Assembly (NCBI GenBank): GCA_030141605.1
Contig: JAQGDQ010000183.1
Location: forward strand, 362,241 to 426,240
From: Tubiluchus corallicola
Lineage: Eukaryota > Priapulida > Priapulimorpha > Priapulimorphida > Tubiluchidae
Direction of reading: 5' to 3'
Length of the DNA stretch: 64,000 bases
Below are positions 11,274-46,969 of the stretch, piece by piece. A model generated the notes under the pieces. That model saw nothing but the letters and a program-made list of their open reading frames with translations, was not told the DNA's origin and made no database searches. Numbering within the stretch: the first letter of the stretch is position 1; every line of letters starts with the position of its first letter. The translations under genes and the position numbers were made by a program.

Positions 11274-11891
11274 TGTCTGTCGGGCTCAGTTTGTCTGTCC
11301 CAGTAATCTTATTTCCCCCTCACAAGTTCTACACAATTTTTACTTGTGTGCTTGCGTAGCAAAATCGTCCATAAGTCGGCAAGGTTTTCCAGTTAGTCAC
11401 ACATCCTGAATCTCCATTTCATGAGGATCATTTTGATTCCAAGTTCATCGCTCTATGTTATTTCTAAGTTGAGATAATCCACGTTGAAGTTGAGGTGCAG
11501 GCTACATAATCTTGAGAAAATAACTGTTAAAGTCAGCCATTGTTTTTTGTCGCGTTTCTGCAAAACACTTTGCAACTGCACAAATCTTGGTTGCTACGGA
11601 CTTTGCAAAAGCATTCGGTCGTGCCTCCTTGCTTGTTCCTGCTGCCACAATCTTATCCGGGAAATGTGTAACGTATAAGCCATTTTATTGTGATATTTTA
11701 AATCTGGAATTCCCGTGTGAATAGTAGTTTTATAAACACCAAAGTGTTTCCTAGTTATCTTGTATTTAGCTGTATAGATTTATATTTGATGAAAAGTTGT
11801 TATATTTATCATTGAAAATTTGCATTTATTATGACTGAGGAACAAAATAAATTTGGTATTGTAATTTGATGTAACACTTAATAGTGTAATA
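11274..11891. other. Channel 3' UTR and flank
   Basis: No gene beyond the channel stop. Likely 3' UTR up to about 11870, where aataaa occurs at about 11846. Confidence 0.5.
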
Positions 11892-12299
11892 CAGGGGTGT
11901 GCAAATTATCTGACTAGCCGGGCCACATTAAACTTTCCCGCAATTCCTGTGGGCCACAGGCAGTTTGGTCAAGCAGCCAAGTACAGTAGGACCTAATAAC
12001 GATTTTTTTTTTGCATCCGACCTGCGTACATCATTACTACTACACTCAAGAAAGTATTTTAGAAGTTATTAAAATTTATATTAAAAACCATATATTTCGT
12101 CATGTCCTACAGTGACATTAAGTGACAACGGTCTTGTAAGGGTTAATGCCATCCGATCTAGAGGAAAAAACTACCCGCACTATCTTTGCGATATTGGCGC
12201 AGACTTCAGCTGGATCGCGTGGGCCGCACTTTCATTACGTTGACAAACCTCTGCGGGCCGCACAAGATCTCTCGGCGGGCTGCAGTTTGCACATCCCTG
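11892..12299 (+). mobile_element. hAT MITE family A, copy 1
   Basis: Ends caggggtgtgcaaa and tttgcacatccctg. Flanked by the perfect 8-bp target duplication gtgtaata (11884-11891, 12300-12307). Internal sequence matches five other copies in this window; this is the short subtype. Confidence 0.95.
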
Positions 12300-12307
12300 G
12301 TGTAATA

Positions 12308-13271
12308 CTTCATATTTCAAGGCCTTGTAATTGTGTAATAAGTAATAATTCAAGACGCTGTTATCTCTCGGGTGCTGACGTATTGTCGACTGGTACGGTC
12401 CAGCTTTTGTCTGTCCAACTTGGGTCGTCCGGTATTAATTGTGCATCGTGTCAGTTGAGCATCGAATTCTTTTCTTAGCTATTCTTGCAAACTTTAGCGA
12501 TTATGAGAGTGCTTAAAACTGAAGTTTCTAACAGTGTAAATGGTTGAAACCTTGCAAAGCCATTTTCATCTGCGATTACAACGGTTGTGAAGCCGGTGAA
12601 TTGAGAATCGCAAGCCGACGTCATTGCGGCAGGACCGGAACGCAGTTAATTACCGATGATAACTGTCTAAGATGAGGCACGGCATATCCGCATTCGTTAC
12701 TAAATGTGATGCGTAACTAGAGGCAGCATAGCAAATGAAACTGCCCAACTGTGATTTTCCCGTCGCACATCTATTGGCTAAACAAGCCCAGTGCTGCTTG
12801 ACTTTTGTTGTCCAGCAAATGGCATGAGTCATGGTTTATTGAGAAAGCTGGCAGTCTCAGTCTGTGCGTATCATTTGTACGGGGCTGTAAATTTGCTCTA
12901 ATGATAATGTACAGTAGCATCACTTACACAATGAACATCATTTTGTCGTGAGCAATAGCTGTTGTTTTTATAGTGCTGCTGTGATTAAATCCCCCCTCCC
13001 CCAACGAGTTGCTGTCGAGAATTTTTGTCAACAGTTGGGCCTACAAGAGTCGCTAGTGTGTCAGCATCCTTTGCAGCAAAACAGAAAGAAAATTTAATGT
13101 ATCAACTTAATCGTGTCATGTGAACAGTAAATGGGAATAACTGATTATGAAAGTTATGAAAGATGCCGATAGAAAGATTATGTTGTTATTGAAATTTGTT
13201 GGATAAAATTTTTATATGAAACTATTTATGTACGTGTTACACATACGAAAGATAAGTAGAGTGTACTTTAC
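12308..13271. other. Intergenic, nothing recognised
   Basis: AT-rich DNA between convergent genes. No ORF with a domain, no repeat family seen elsewhere in the window. Confidence 0.5.
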
Positions 13272-13656
13272 AAAATGGAATTTACTGCCATCTGGCTTCA
13301 AACAAACTGTTCAATATCAAGGCATCTAAAACAAAGAAATTTACCAGAATTTAGAAACAACATTGAAGTGCAATTCAGTATTTAGATAGCCAAAAGATAT
13401 ATGATATCTTTTATATAGATAATTTATCAATTTACCTTACAGATTACATTAATTGGTTAAATTATCTATGTCATATTATATAGATAATTTAACAATTTAC
13501 CAAATTATCTATATAATGTTTATCATATATCTTTTGGCTATCTAACTACTGAATTGCATTTCAATGTTGTTTCTAAATTCTGGTAAATTTCTTTGTTTTT
13601 AGATGCCTTGATAATGAACAGTTTGTTCGAAACCAGTCGGCAATGAATTCAATTTT
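13272..13656. repeat. Large palindrome (foldback), arms about 138 bp
   Basis: Left arm 13272-13410 and right arm 13519-13656 are near reverse complements. For example gaatttagaaacaacattga on the left pairs with tcaatgttgtttctaaattc on the right. The middle itself pairs around aattatctatatgat words. It may be a foldback or MITE-like element. Confidence 0.88.
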
Positions 13657-13855
13657 AATGTAGTTACATCTATTTGCCAAATATGGATAATTCAAACTGT
13701 ACTTATATTTCTGTTGCAAAATATACATAATTTTAACATAGTACCACTGTTGTTGTGTTTGTTAGTGTGAGCATATGAATAAACATGTAGTTTGGTTTAG
13801 TACTGTAAAATGTGTACAAACTAACTCTGTCCTTTCAACCCAGAATAATGTAAGG

Positions 13856-14343
13856 CAGAGGTGTGCAAATTATCTGACTAGCTGGGCCACATTAAACATT
13901 CCCACAATTCCTGCGGGCCACAGGCAGTTTGATCAAGGAGCCAAGTACAGAAAGGCCTAATAACGATTTTTTGCATCCGACCTGCGTACATCATTACTAT
14001 TACACTCAAGAAACTATTTTAGAAGTTATTAAAATTTATATTACAAACCATATATTTCTACTTTCAGGACAAATAGTGGTAATTTCATTACAATGCATAT
14101 TAGTAATGTGTATCACACAGTCTGTGTAGTACAGTGACATTAAACTACAACCGTCTTGTAAGGGTTAATGGCATCCGATCTAGTAGAAAAAACTACCCGC
14201 ACTATCTTTGGGATCGTGGCACGGACTTCAGCTGGATACACTCAATTAATCGCCCGGGCCGCACTTTCATTATGTTGACAAATCTCTTCACGGGCCGCAC
14301 AAATTCTCTCGGCGGGCCGCGGGCCGCAATTTGCACACCGCTG
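13856..14343 (+). mobile_element. hAT MITE family A, copy 2
   Basis: Ends cagaggtgtgcaaatt and aatttgcacaccgctg. Perfect 8-bp target duplication atgtaagg (13848-13855, 14344-14351). Long subtype with atggcatccgatctagtag and gggccgc runs near the right end. Confidence 0.95.
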
Positions 14344-14351
14344 ATGTAAGG

Positions 14352-15552
14352 GCTGCAGTCTTCTGAGTTGAAATTACAAAAAACGAGTCACCCAGGATAT
14401 CCACCCACTCAAGCAATATTTTGAATACGGTCATATGTCAATGCATTATAACTACAACCTGTAAATTGTAAAGGTAATACTTGTGCAAACAAACTAACAA
14501 ATAAATCAACACAACAACAACAAAGGCGTTTACGAATTCAAATGTTTAATGAAAGTTCGCATAAATAAATCACTGGTAAAAACACGTTTATCAACAGTAC
14601 ACTAGTAAATGCCACGTAAACAATGTAAACAACTATGTAAACAATAGGCCCGTGAACTAGCTAGAAAAAATGACTAATTATTGACAGTATATCACTAGGT
14701 AACGTGACATGTTTTGGCAAGGAATGGAATGTTATTTTGCGTCAAAAACAAATTTTGGTCTAGTTTTTGTAGACGTTTTAGAAACTTCAACAATAACTGT
14801 GGGGATTTGCCGGATTTATGTCACCCACATACTTCTGGGAAGGTCCAATGTCTTATAATTAATATTGCTATAGATGTATATAACTGTTTAATGTGTAGCA
14901 GAAGATACATTGACTGATATGCAAGATTGTTTACACAAACAATTAATTCACATCAAAACTAACATTAAGGCTCTACGAAGAAATGCTCCGCGATATGGAC
15001 ACTATCATACAATGTGAAACCATTGCCTTACTGACACTGCAACCATCAATCCAAAAATCCTACCAATTGCAGCTTAACCATTTCAAAAGAAGGACACGTA
15101 CAACTGCTAGACAATAAAGCATGTTTTCAAAAGGTTTAGGAAACGCCGCAAGACTCCTAACGGGTTCATGCGATTTTTGTGAGTTTACTTGGCTTCAAAC
15201 TAATCGGAATACGTTCATATGTAAATGTTCAACTGTGGGTTTCCTGGAAAAAATATGAGTAACCACGCGCAAACATGTTTAGACAAACATAGAAACACAG
15301 ACAATGCCAAATTGTAAAATTACAGTCATCCGGTCATTGTCTTGAATTTTGAGTACTTTCAAAATCTTGAGTACTTTGAGTACACTCCCTTGCTGACAAA
15401 AGGCCCCATCTTCCACTTACGAAACTGAATTGCGGACAAAAATGATAATTCGCAAATTGTCAAACTGAAAACAAAAACATGAAATAAACACTCTGTTTTC
15501 TGACATTCCTAACACGAAGGCTATGTACACAGACCATTCGGCACCTTGCTGC
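14352..15552. other. Intergenic, nothing recognised
   Basis: No gene, RNA or repeat family recognised on either strand. Confidence 0.5.
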
Positions 15553-15560
15553 CTTTTGAC

Positions 15561-15967
15561 TAGGGGTGAGCATTCTCTGCCAGAAAGCGAATTCGAATCG
15601 AACCGAATTTGTGACTTTCGAATTCGAATCGAACCGAACTTCAGTGTTTCGAATTCGAACCGAATTCGAATTGAGATCGAAAGATTTTCGAACAAGTTTT
15701 CGAACCACCAGTAAAAATTAGTCTTACAAAGATCATGCATATCACTAGATTTTGTTCTGCAATAAAACGACTAGTAATTTGTTTAAAATTGTGCACAGAA
15801 ATCACAGCTAAATTATTCTAATTGCACGATGTTTCAATCGTTTTAGTGATAAAGAACATGTGTGATTGAAGTGCTGAATTATTCGAATCTATAGTTTGGG
15901 ATTCGAATCGAGTTCGAACTAAAAAAACTCGTTCGAATCGAATTCGAACGTTCGATGCTCACCCCTA
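15561..15967. mobile_element. hAT MITE family B (gaattcgaa-rich)
   Basis: Ends taggggtgagcat and atgctcacccct+a. Flanked by the perfect 8-bp duplication cttttgac (15553-15560, 15968-15975). The ends are dense in cgaattcgaatcgaac words, so the element is strongly self-complementary. Confidence 0.93.
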
Positions 15968-15975
15968 CTTTTGAC

Positions 15976-17258
15976 ACACAAGAAATTATTGCAGGCCAAC
16001 ATGGCAATAAAGTTGGTCATTACTAATGTTTCATATTTTCAAAGTTATTCATTAAAGAAGTCAAGACTGCTGTCTCGACCGGATTACGAACTGCACAAAT
16101 GACTATTTTAACCGTTTGCCGATTACGATAAACTTGGATACAAAGAAAATATTGATCAAACGAGAACCAAACAAACGTCACTAGTTAACCGAAGCTCAAA
16201 TTCTGAGGTTTGAAAATGCAAACAATTTAGAAGGAATAATTTATTCAAATAAGAAAGCTTAAATAATAGGTAAAACAAAAGCCAAAACTGCTCAAAAATC
16301 AACACGAAAAGCCAGAGAAATTTACAAACGCAACGATAATACTAAATTTATGTTTACTCGCAAGGAAAATTCTACAGTAATCTAATTAGCAACGTTGAGT
16401 TCGTGAAGAGGATCTCGAAGATTTCAGCATATGAAGAGCACCCGTATTGCTGTTTGCCAGGAGGCAATTCTTAACACATTTAACAATAAGAACTCCATGC
16501 AGTGTCAAGCAGATGTTTAACATTTAGAACGGTTATTATTTGCAGTTTTACTTTTGTGATTAAAGGAACAATCCTTAAATTAGGATAATTCGAAACATTT
16601 ATATTTGTACTTACGCTCTATGCGGTATGGCAGTATCATATGTAATTATTTTGTTGTTGTTATTTCAGCCTGATCATTGCTGCAATATCATAAATAAACC
16701 ACTTTGATTGATTCAGCAAAAACTTCCATAGTTATTTATCGTGAGCAGAAAACATTACTGCATACAAAAAACATGCTCTGTCTATAAATATCTCAAGAGC
16801 TGCTAACAACTGTAATGATTTCAGACAAGCTGTAAATTGTCCCGCTTTAATGCATTTAGAAACAGCGACTCAATGAGGTTAAACAATTTTCTCCAAATTA
16901 TTTTCACGTCTGATCGTAGTCAATCAAGCATGTTATTTGTGGCAGCAAACAGGTGGTAGCATTTTTGTCAACTTTGATTGTGGCACATTTAAAACATTAA
17001 TTCTCTACTTTCACCATACAGTACATAAATATGAATGTTTGTACACATGCATGAAAGTATGAATATACAAAGTACAGGTGCCCGGAAAGTTTTGAAAAGT
17101 AATTAATGTTAATTTGTTTTGGTGAGCCAATACCTCGAAATTTTCACAACAGACGTGAGAATAGTTTATGATGTAGATAGTTAAAGCTCAAAGATGGTAC
17201 GGAAAGTGTTCAGATAACGTTGTCTGTTTCAAATACCCATTCAGCTTAATCTGTGTAG
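15976..17258. other. Intergenic, nothing certain
   Basis: AT-rich flank between the channel and Scm genes. No supported feature apart from the possible exon that follows. Confidence 0.4.
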
Positions 17259-17359
17259 ATCAGCGAGTCCACAGTGTGTTTAAGCAAGCAAAGAAGTATA
17301 TAGAAGGGCAGTCTGACTCAGATGACGAGAAACCTTCTCAGCAAACAGACAGCCTTTAA
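17259..17359 (+). CDS. Possible orphan terminal exon
   Basis: After the acceptor-like ttaatctgtgtag, an open frame reads DQRVHSVFKQAKKYIEGQ, then SDSDDEKPSQQTDSL and stop taa. The composition (amphipathic Lys-rich stretch, then an acidic SDSDDE casein-kinase-like stretch) looks like a real C-terminus. I find no partner exon upstream on the plus strand and recognise no family. It could also be chance in the 3' flank of Scm. Confidence 0.25.
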
Positions 17360-17734
17360 TAATTGAAAGTGATTTCAGCGAGTTTTAAGTAAATATAATG
17401 GAGATTCGAGTTTGATGTTTCCGATCACGTGCGGCTAAAAACTTAGTGTCTGAACACATTTCAAGAGAAATTCTCGTGCTGCTTATGTTTAAATTTTAGT
17501 GTGCGAAACGATGCATCATGCAGGTCAGTTGAAGCAGTTTCATTCATTTTCTCTCGGACAAATTAATCGTGTTTGAACTGTAAAACAGGTGTGATAGTTT
17601 TTAGCTACGAATAATCATTTGCTCAGACAAATACCGCGCATTTGAACCAAGCTTTACACTTGCGAGTAAACATAAATTTGTCAGTCTTATCACTGCAATC
17701 TTTGTACAACGACGATGAAGCAGCGCAGATGTTA

Positions 17735-41884
<24,150 letters not shown>

Positions 41885-43260
41885 TATAGGAGACTAGACA
41901 GTTTTAGGCAGAGCTATGAACTCATCAAACCATCTTTAAATTCCTGTAAGAGACAAATACGTAAAATTCCCACATACCGATCATTTTCATCTGACTCGAA
42001 GTAACATTGTGTAAAAATATCAAACACAATTAAAAAAACAAAGAAAATTTTTTAAATAAACAAACGACAATTGAATGAAAACTTCTTACTTTAGCGGTTT
42101 TTCCGCTTACAGCTGTTGGCGGGGTAAAAACGCCCATGCTAATCGTGGGGTGAGTTCAACACAGCCTAGTAATTTTATAATTTAACATATACATAACCCC
42201 AACCTAGTAATTAACCCTCAAATGTCCAGCTGGGGTCAAAAACAGAAAAACAAATTCTCACAACCCGCTTCATCATGCTTTATTTTTGTCTTAGTAAATT
42301 AATCGTTGGAATCGGTTTAATAAGAAAAGGGTCAAATAATTTAACTAATGAAAGCTCTCGAGGCATTCAAAGCAAACCATCCACCAGGTAAATTGCACAC
42401 ATTTCAGGGGTTTATTGTTAGAATAGCCAGGCGAGTGATAGTTATTACGCATGCAAGTGTACACACAGGGTGAATGACACACATAAAGGCTAGTGCACAC
42501 TGGTAAACTCGTTCCAGTATTTCAAATATTACAGGCAGTATAAAATCTGCGAACGGTGTGCCGTAACTACGTAACGTGAAACTATAACAAACAAGCGATG
42601 TAATGAATACAGTAAAAAGCTGGCAATAATGCACATATGCTACTGTTACATGAATTATTTGCCTTACTGATTTGTATTGCATTGTATAACTCAAAGAGAA
42701 AAATAAATTATTTATCTGTTACAGGTACATAAACTGTTTAGTGTTTAAAGTACATCGCAAAAAACTTTCCACAGAAAATTATGTTACTTAACATTACACT
42801 TAGCCGTTTGAAAGACCCACGTAACCAGAAAAGAAAATTCTTAGTAACGTAGAATGCTAGCGCTAACTGGTAAAACATTACTGACTCATCTTCCCAGTAT
42901 GCACCACTGGCTCACCAAAAAACACATTATTAATTTTATTGAAAATATACGGTAATATTTTTGCTTAGTTGTTGAATATGATGCTATGAATGCTCTGATT
43001 ATTTTCTCAAATTTTACACAGATCTATACAAATTTGTTTCAAACGACCTACCATTAAAATGGCTGCGTCTAGCGGTGATCGGGAAGTTTAAATTTACAAG
43101 TTTTATACAGGTTACTGCTACTGCAAGCTCTGTGTGCAATGAGACAGCGTGTAAGTGATATAAAATTTCAAGACGCATTTCGTAAGTTTTATTTATGAAG
43201 AGTGTTTTCTTGTGCTTTAAATTTTTAGTTGCTTCACTTTTCTGTGATGCACGGAGCAAG
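41885..43260. other. Upstream region of Scm, nothing certain
   Basis: Should contain the Scm 5' UTR and promoter. I could not identify a TATA box or initiator with confidence. ORFs here have no recognisable domain. Confidence 0.4.
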
Positions 43261-43261
43261 A

Positions 43262-43500
43262 ACTATGAAGTATGAACTATGAATTTTATTTTCACACATC
43301 GAATACAATATTGTACACATAAATAAACAATAAATAAAATGATTTGAGTAGTGCGAGGTGAGTGTACGACCATACGGTCATTAACACACTCACCTTACTT
43401 AAATGAAAATGAAAAAATTATTAAAGTTATGCGTGCTTTTGTAGATGACTTAATGAAATTGATGTAATAAAGTAAATGATGTAATAATAGCAAGGAAACA
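43262..43500 (-). repeat. Inverted single copy of the 50.6-kb satellite unit
   Basis: Contains gcgaggtgagtgtacgacca and tacggtcattaacacactca, the reverse complement of the unit in 50630-51515. The flank gaattttattttcacacatc also matches the flank of that array at about 51560. Confidence 0.85.
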
Positions 43501-43905
43501 TAAGGAAAACATAATATGTAATTACGATTTTGATATAAATATTGAAATAATTTTGAAATAAAGTAAATGATGTAATAATAGCAAGGAAACATAAGGAAAA
43601 CATAATATGTAATTACGATTTTGATATAAATATTGAAATAATTTTGAAATAAAGTAAATGATGTAATAATAGCAAGGAAACATAAGGAAAACATAATATG
43701 TAATTACGATTTTGATATAAATATTGAAATAATTTTGAAATAAAGTAAATGATGTAATAATAGCAAGGAAACATAAGGAAAACATAATATGTAATTACGA
43801 TTTTGATATAAATATTGAAATAATTTTGAAACAAAGTAAATGATGTAATAATAGCAAGGAAACATAAGGAAAACATAATATGTAATTACGATTTTGATAT
43901 AGGCT
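43463..43905. repeat. 91-bp tandem array, 5 copies
   Basis: Unit taaagtaaatgatgtaataa, tagcaaggaaacataaggaa and ttacgattttgatataaata. Nearly identical copies at steps of 91 bp. It grows out of the end of the inverted satellite unit next to it (gtaaatgatgtaataatag). Confidence 0.95.
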
Positions 43906-44129
43906 GCGATGAATGAATAATTTCATTTAAATTGATTTATACCTTTTACTAATAAAGTAACAAAGGTCGTAATGGTACCTATTAGTAAAAGAAAAACATT
44001 AGTGCTAAGAAGCTAAGTGCTAAGAAGAACCTTTACAGATGGCAAATTTAGTTAAACTGGATTTGATCGAATCCTTATTTCCATTTGAAATGTAGGAAAA
44101 TTAACACCTTCTAACAGTATCATATGTGC

Positions 44130-44280
44130 TGCTTGCAAACCAAAGACGTCCACAAGTCGGCATAGTTAAAACTACGTTATGATGCTTCAAAGTAGAATGC
44201 ACCAAAAATTTGGTAAAAACGTCAATTTTTTTGTTTTTTTTTATAAAAACAAATGCTAAATATATTGGACTTTCATATTC
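44130..44280 (-). repeat. Dispersed repeat, partner of 405-545
   Basis: Shares, inverted, tttaactacgccgacttatg-like and tttgcaaaccaaa-like blocks with the window start. Class unknown. Confidence 0.55.
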
Positions 44281-44897
44281 TAGCACCAAATTGTCAAGAA
44301 AATGTTAAAAAATACTAGAAATCTAATTTTATAACCCTGTACTCACTTTTCTGTCTAGAAAGAAGTACTACAATTGAGAAAAACTTGGAAGCAATCTTTT
44401 GCTTTGGGTTTTTTCTATTGCCAAGCCCAGCTCTTAGTGAGTAAGAGCCATCTACTGGATTTAAACATAACTTAAATGTGTTTTTGCAAAGTCTGTAGCA
44501 ACTAACATTTGTGTGGTTACTACGTATTTTGTAGAAATATGACAAAAAAACAACTGGCTAACTTTAACAGCGATTTTCTCTAGATCATGTTTTCCAGTGC
44601 AGTTTCAATTTCAATTCGGTCACAAATTGCCACAACAAACACCACGATAATGCAAAAATCTGCATCTGAATATCCTCCTGGCATCTTATAAACTAAACTC
44701 ATCAGCATCACAGACAGATGCAATCAATATCGATGATAAGGATAAGTCCCAGTTTTTCCTACAATTTTCATAGCTGCATTTGTATCGCAATTTTCACAGT
44801 ATAGTCTCAACACCTTGCAAAGATTTACTTGAAATGTTGTGGAAGCCTGAAGCGCCACAAATAATCTTAGACATCAGAAAATGCATAAATATTACAT

Positions 44898-45395
44898 CAG
44901 GGGTGTGCAAATTATCTGACTAGCCGGGCCACATTAAACTTTCCCGCAATTCCTGCGGGCCACAGGCAGTTTGATCAAGGAGCCAAGTACAGAAAGGCCT
45001 AATAACGATTTTTTTGCATCCGACCTGCGTACATCATTACTACTACATTCAAGAAACTATTTTAGAAGTTATTAAAATTTATATTACAAACCATATATTT
45101 CTACTTTCAGGACAGATAGTGGTAATTTAATTACAATGCATATTAGTAATGTGTATCACACAGTCTGTGTAGTACAGTGACATTAACCTACAACCGTCTT
45201 GTAAGGGTAATGGCATCCGATCTAGTAGAAAAAACTACATGCACCAACTTTGGGATCGTGGCACGGACTTCAGCTGGATACACTCAATTAATTGGCTGGG
45301 CCGCACTTCCATTAGGTTGACAAATCTCTTCGCGGGCCGCACAAATTCTCTCGGTGGGCTGCAAGTGGCCAGCGGGCCGCAATTTGCACACCCTG
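44898..45395 (+). mobile_element. hAT MITE family A, copy 4
   Basis: Ends caggggtgtgcaaattat and aatttgcacaccctg. Perfect 8-bp duplication tattacat (44890-44897, 45396-45403). Long subtype. Confidence 0.95.
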
Positions 45396-45714
45396 TATTA
45401 CATAATGACATAAAACATATTTATCTCTTTGCATCAGTAAAAGAAAACGACAATCTATTGTTCTATAAAACCTATCCACGTGAAATTTTAAAGATTTCTG
45501 CCAATACCTTACTCAATTTCTTACTTCAAAACAACCTACTGGCTTACTAATTGCTAAAACATTACAAACAATGGTGTAGTCATTGCAGTGAGACGACAAT
45601 TTTCAACAAGACTCGCATAAGCACTTTTCGTGAAACACAACATTGTATTTTTGCCTGTTGAATATCAGTCGAAGCAAATGTGGCACAGACAATCAAATGC
45701 CAGACCATTTAGTG

Positions 45715-46176
45715 CAGGGATGAGAATGACAAATTGCAAAAAACTCTGAAACAAGCCGGGGGTTTTGGTGCAATTTTGTGACCATAGAGAGCCTCTAAGT
45801 GGACTTAAAATATCAATTACCTTGTTTCATGCATAACTTAAAATACCCAACTATCAAGGATACATGATACCTAATTGTCTCAAAAACGCCTAAGTACTGG
45901 CCGCTCCTATGCAAAAGTATATAAAAACTGCCTGCTTTGACTCAAATAACTCCACACAATTGATTCTATATTTTTATACATAGAGATGTACACGTGGTTA
46001 CACTGATGTACGTGATGTAAACAAAGTGACGGCCTGCCAACTAGCAGTCAGCTTGTGAAATAATGTACTGGGTAAGTAAAAATTTTCTCAACGAACTTAC
46101 GCGATTTACAAAAATGGCACTACTGATCTTCCAAAAACTCGGAATTCCGCGTATCCGTGGAAAATTCTCATCCCTG
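45715..46176 (+). mobile_element. hAT-like element, family E, copy 2
   Basis: Ends cagggatgagaat and attctcatccctg. Flanked on both sides by catttagtg (9 bases, of which 8 would be the duplication). Shares its body with 20108-20627, but lacks about 60 bp near the left end. Confidence 0.9.
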
Positions 46177-46408
46177 CATTTAGTGTTCAGTTACCCTCTT
46201 GTGCATAATGATCCTTTAGTAAGCATGCAGGCTGCAATTGTAAGTGCGTACTTAAAGGACATTTATCATTTATTTGTCCACTAATGATACCCTGATCCTA
46301 ATCTTGTCACTATAACATTGAGTGTATAGTCAATATAGTCAGAATAATAGTGTGCTTTGTACAGTAAAGCAATCAACAGTAATTTGAATTTAAATTATAT
46401 GCATAACC

Positions 46409-46961
46409 TATGGGTTGCCGACCTTGGGGTCAAGACCCCAGTTGGGGTCGTGAAGAACTTTTCGTGGGGTCACTGGCTAGTCCTTAAAACCTTTTTAAAA
46501 ATGCTGTTTTCACGAAAAGTGCGTAAGTGGGTCTTGTTACCTCAGTCTCTCATTTTGTTCTGGAAAGTGAAACACGTTTTTCCCTCTCTAAATGCGGTAT
46601 GTCAGTGCTTGATTTACCGGGAAAATGAAAATGCACGTTGTTGTATGCTGTACATTTGTGTACTGTGTACACCGCCTGTCGGGTTGAAATAGAATTGGAC
46701 ATGACTGTCGCACCGAATGGACTTGAGCCACACAATGCAAAACTGGTCGCCGAGAAACAGGCGCAACCATCACATTAATTAATTAATGAAGCAGACAATC
46801 TCTCACTGTTCAATAATTTGTTGAATAGTAAATTAAAATTAATAAAAATGAACGATAATGATATTCAACAGTATGACATGTGATTATGTTCTTTGTGGGG
46901 TCGCGATATGATGCAGGGTTCTGGAAAAGAGTCACCATCAACAAAAGGTTGGGAACCACAG
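46409..46961. mobile_element. hAT (Charlie-like) element, family I
   Basis: Left end tatgggttgccgaccttggg, right end aaaggttgggaaccacag. Sub-terminal ggggtcgtgaagaacttttc and ggggtcgcgatatgatg. Perfect 8-bp duplication gcataacc (46401-46408, 46962-46969). No transposase frame remains. Confidence 0.93.
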
Positions 46962-46969
46962 GCATAACC

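Noticed and set aside
42404-42694. Hydrophobic minus-strand ORF of 96 codons upstream of Scm
   Set aside because: No motif, no signal of conservation; AT-rich chance frame.
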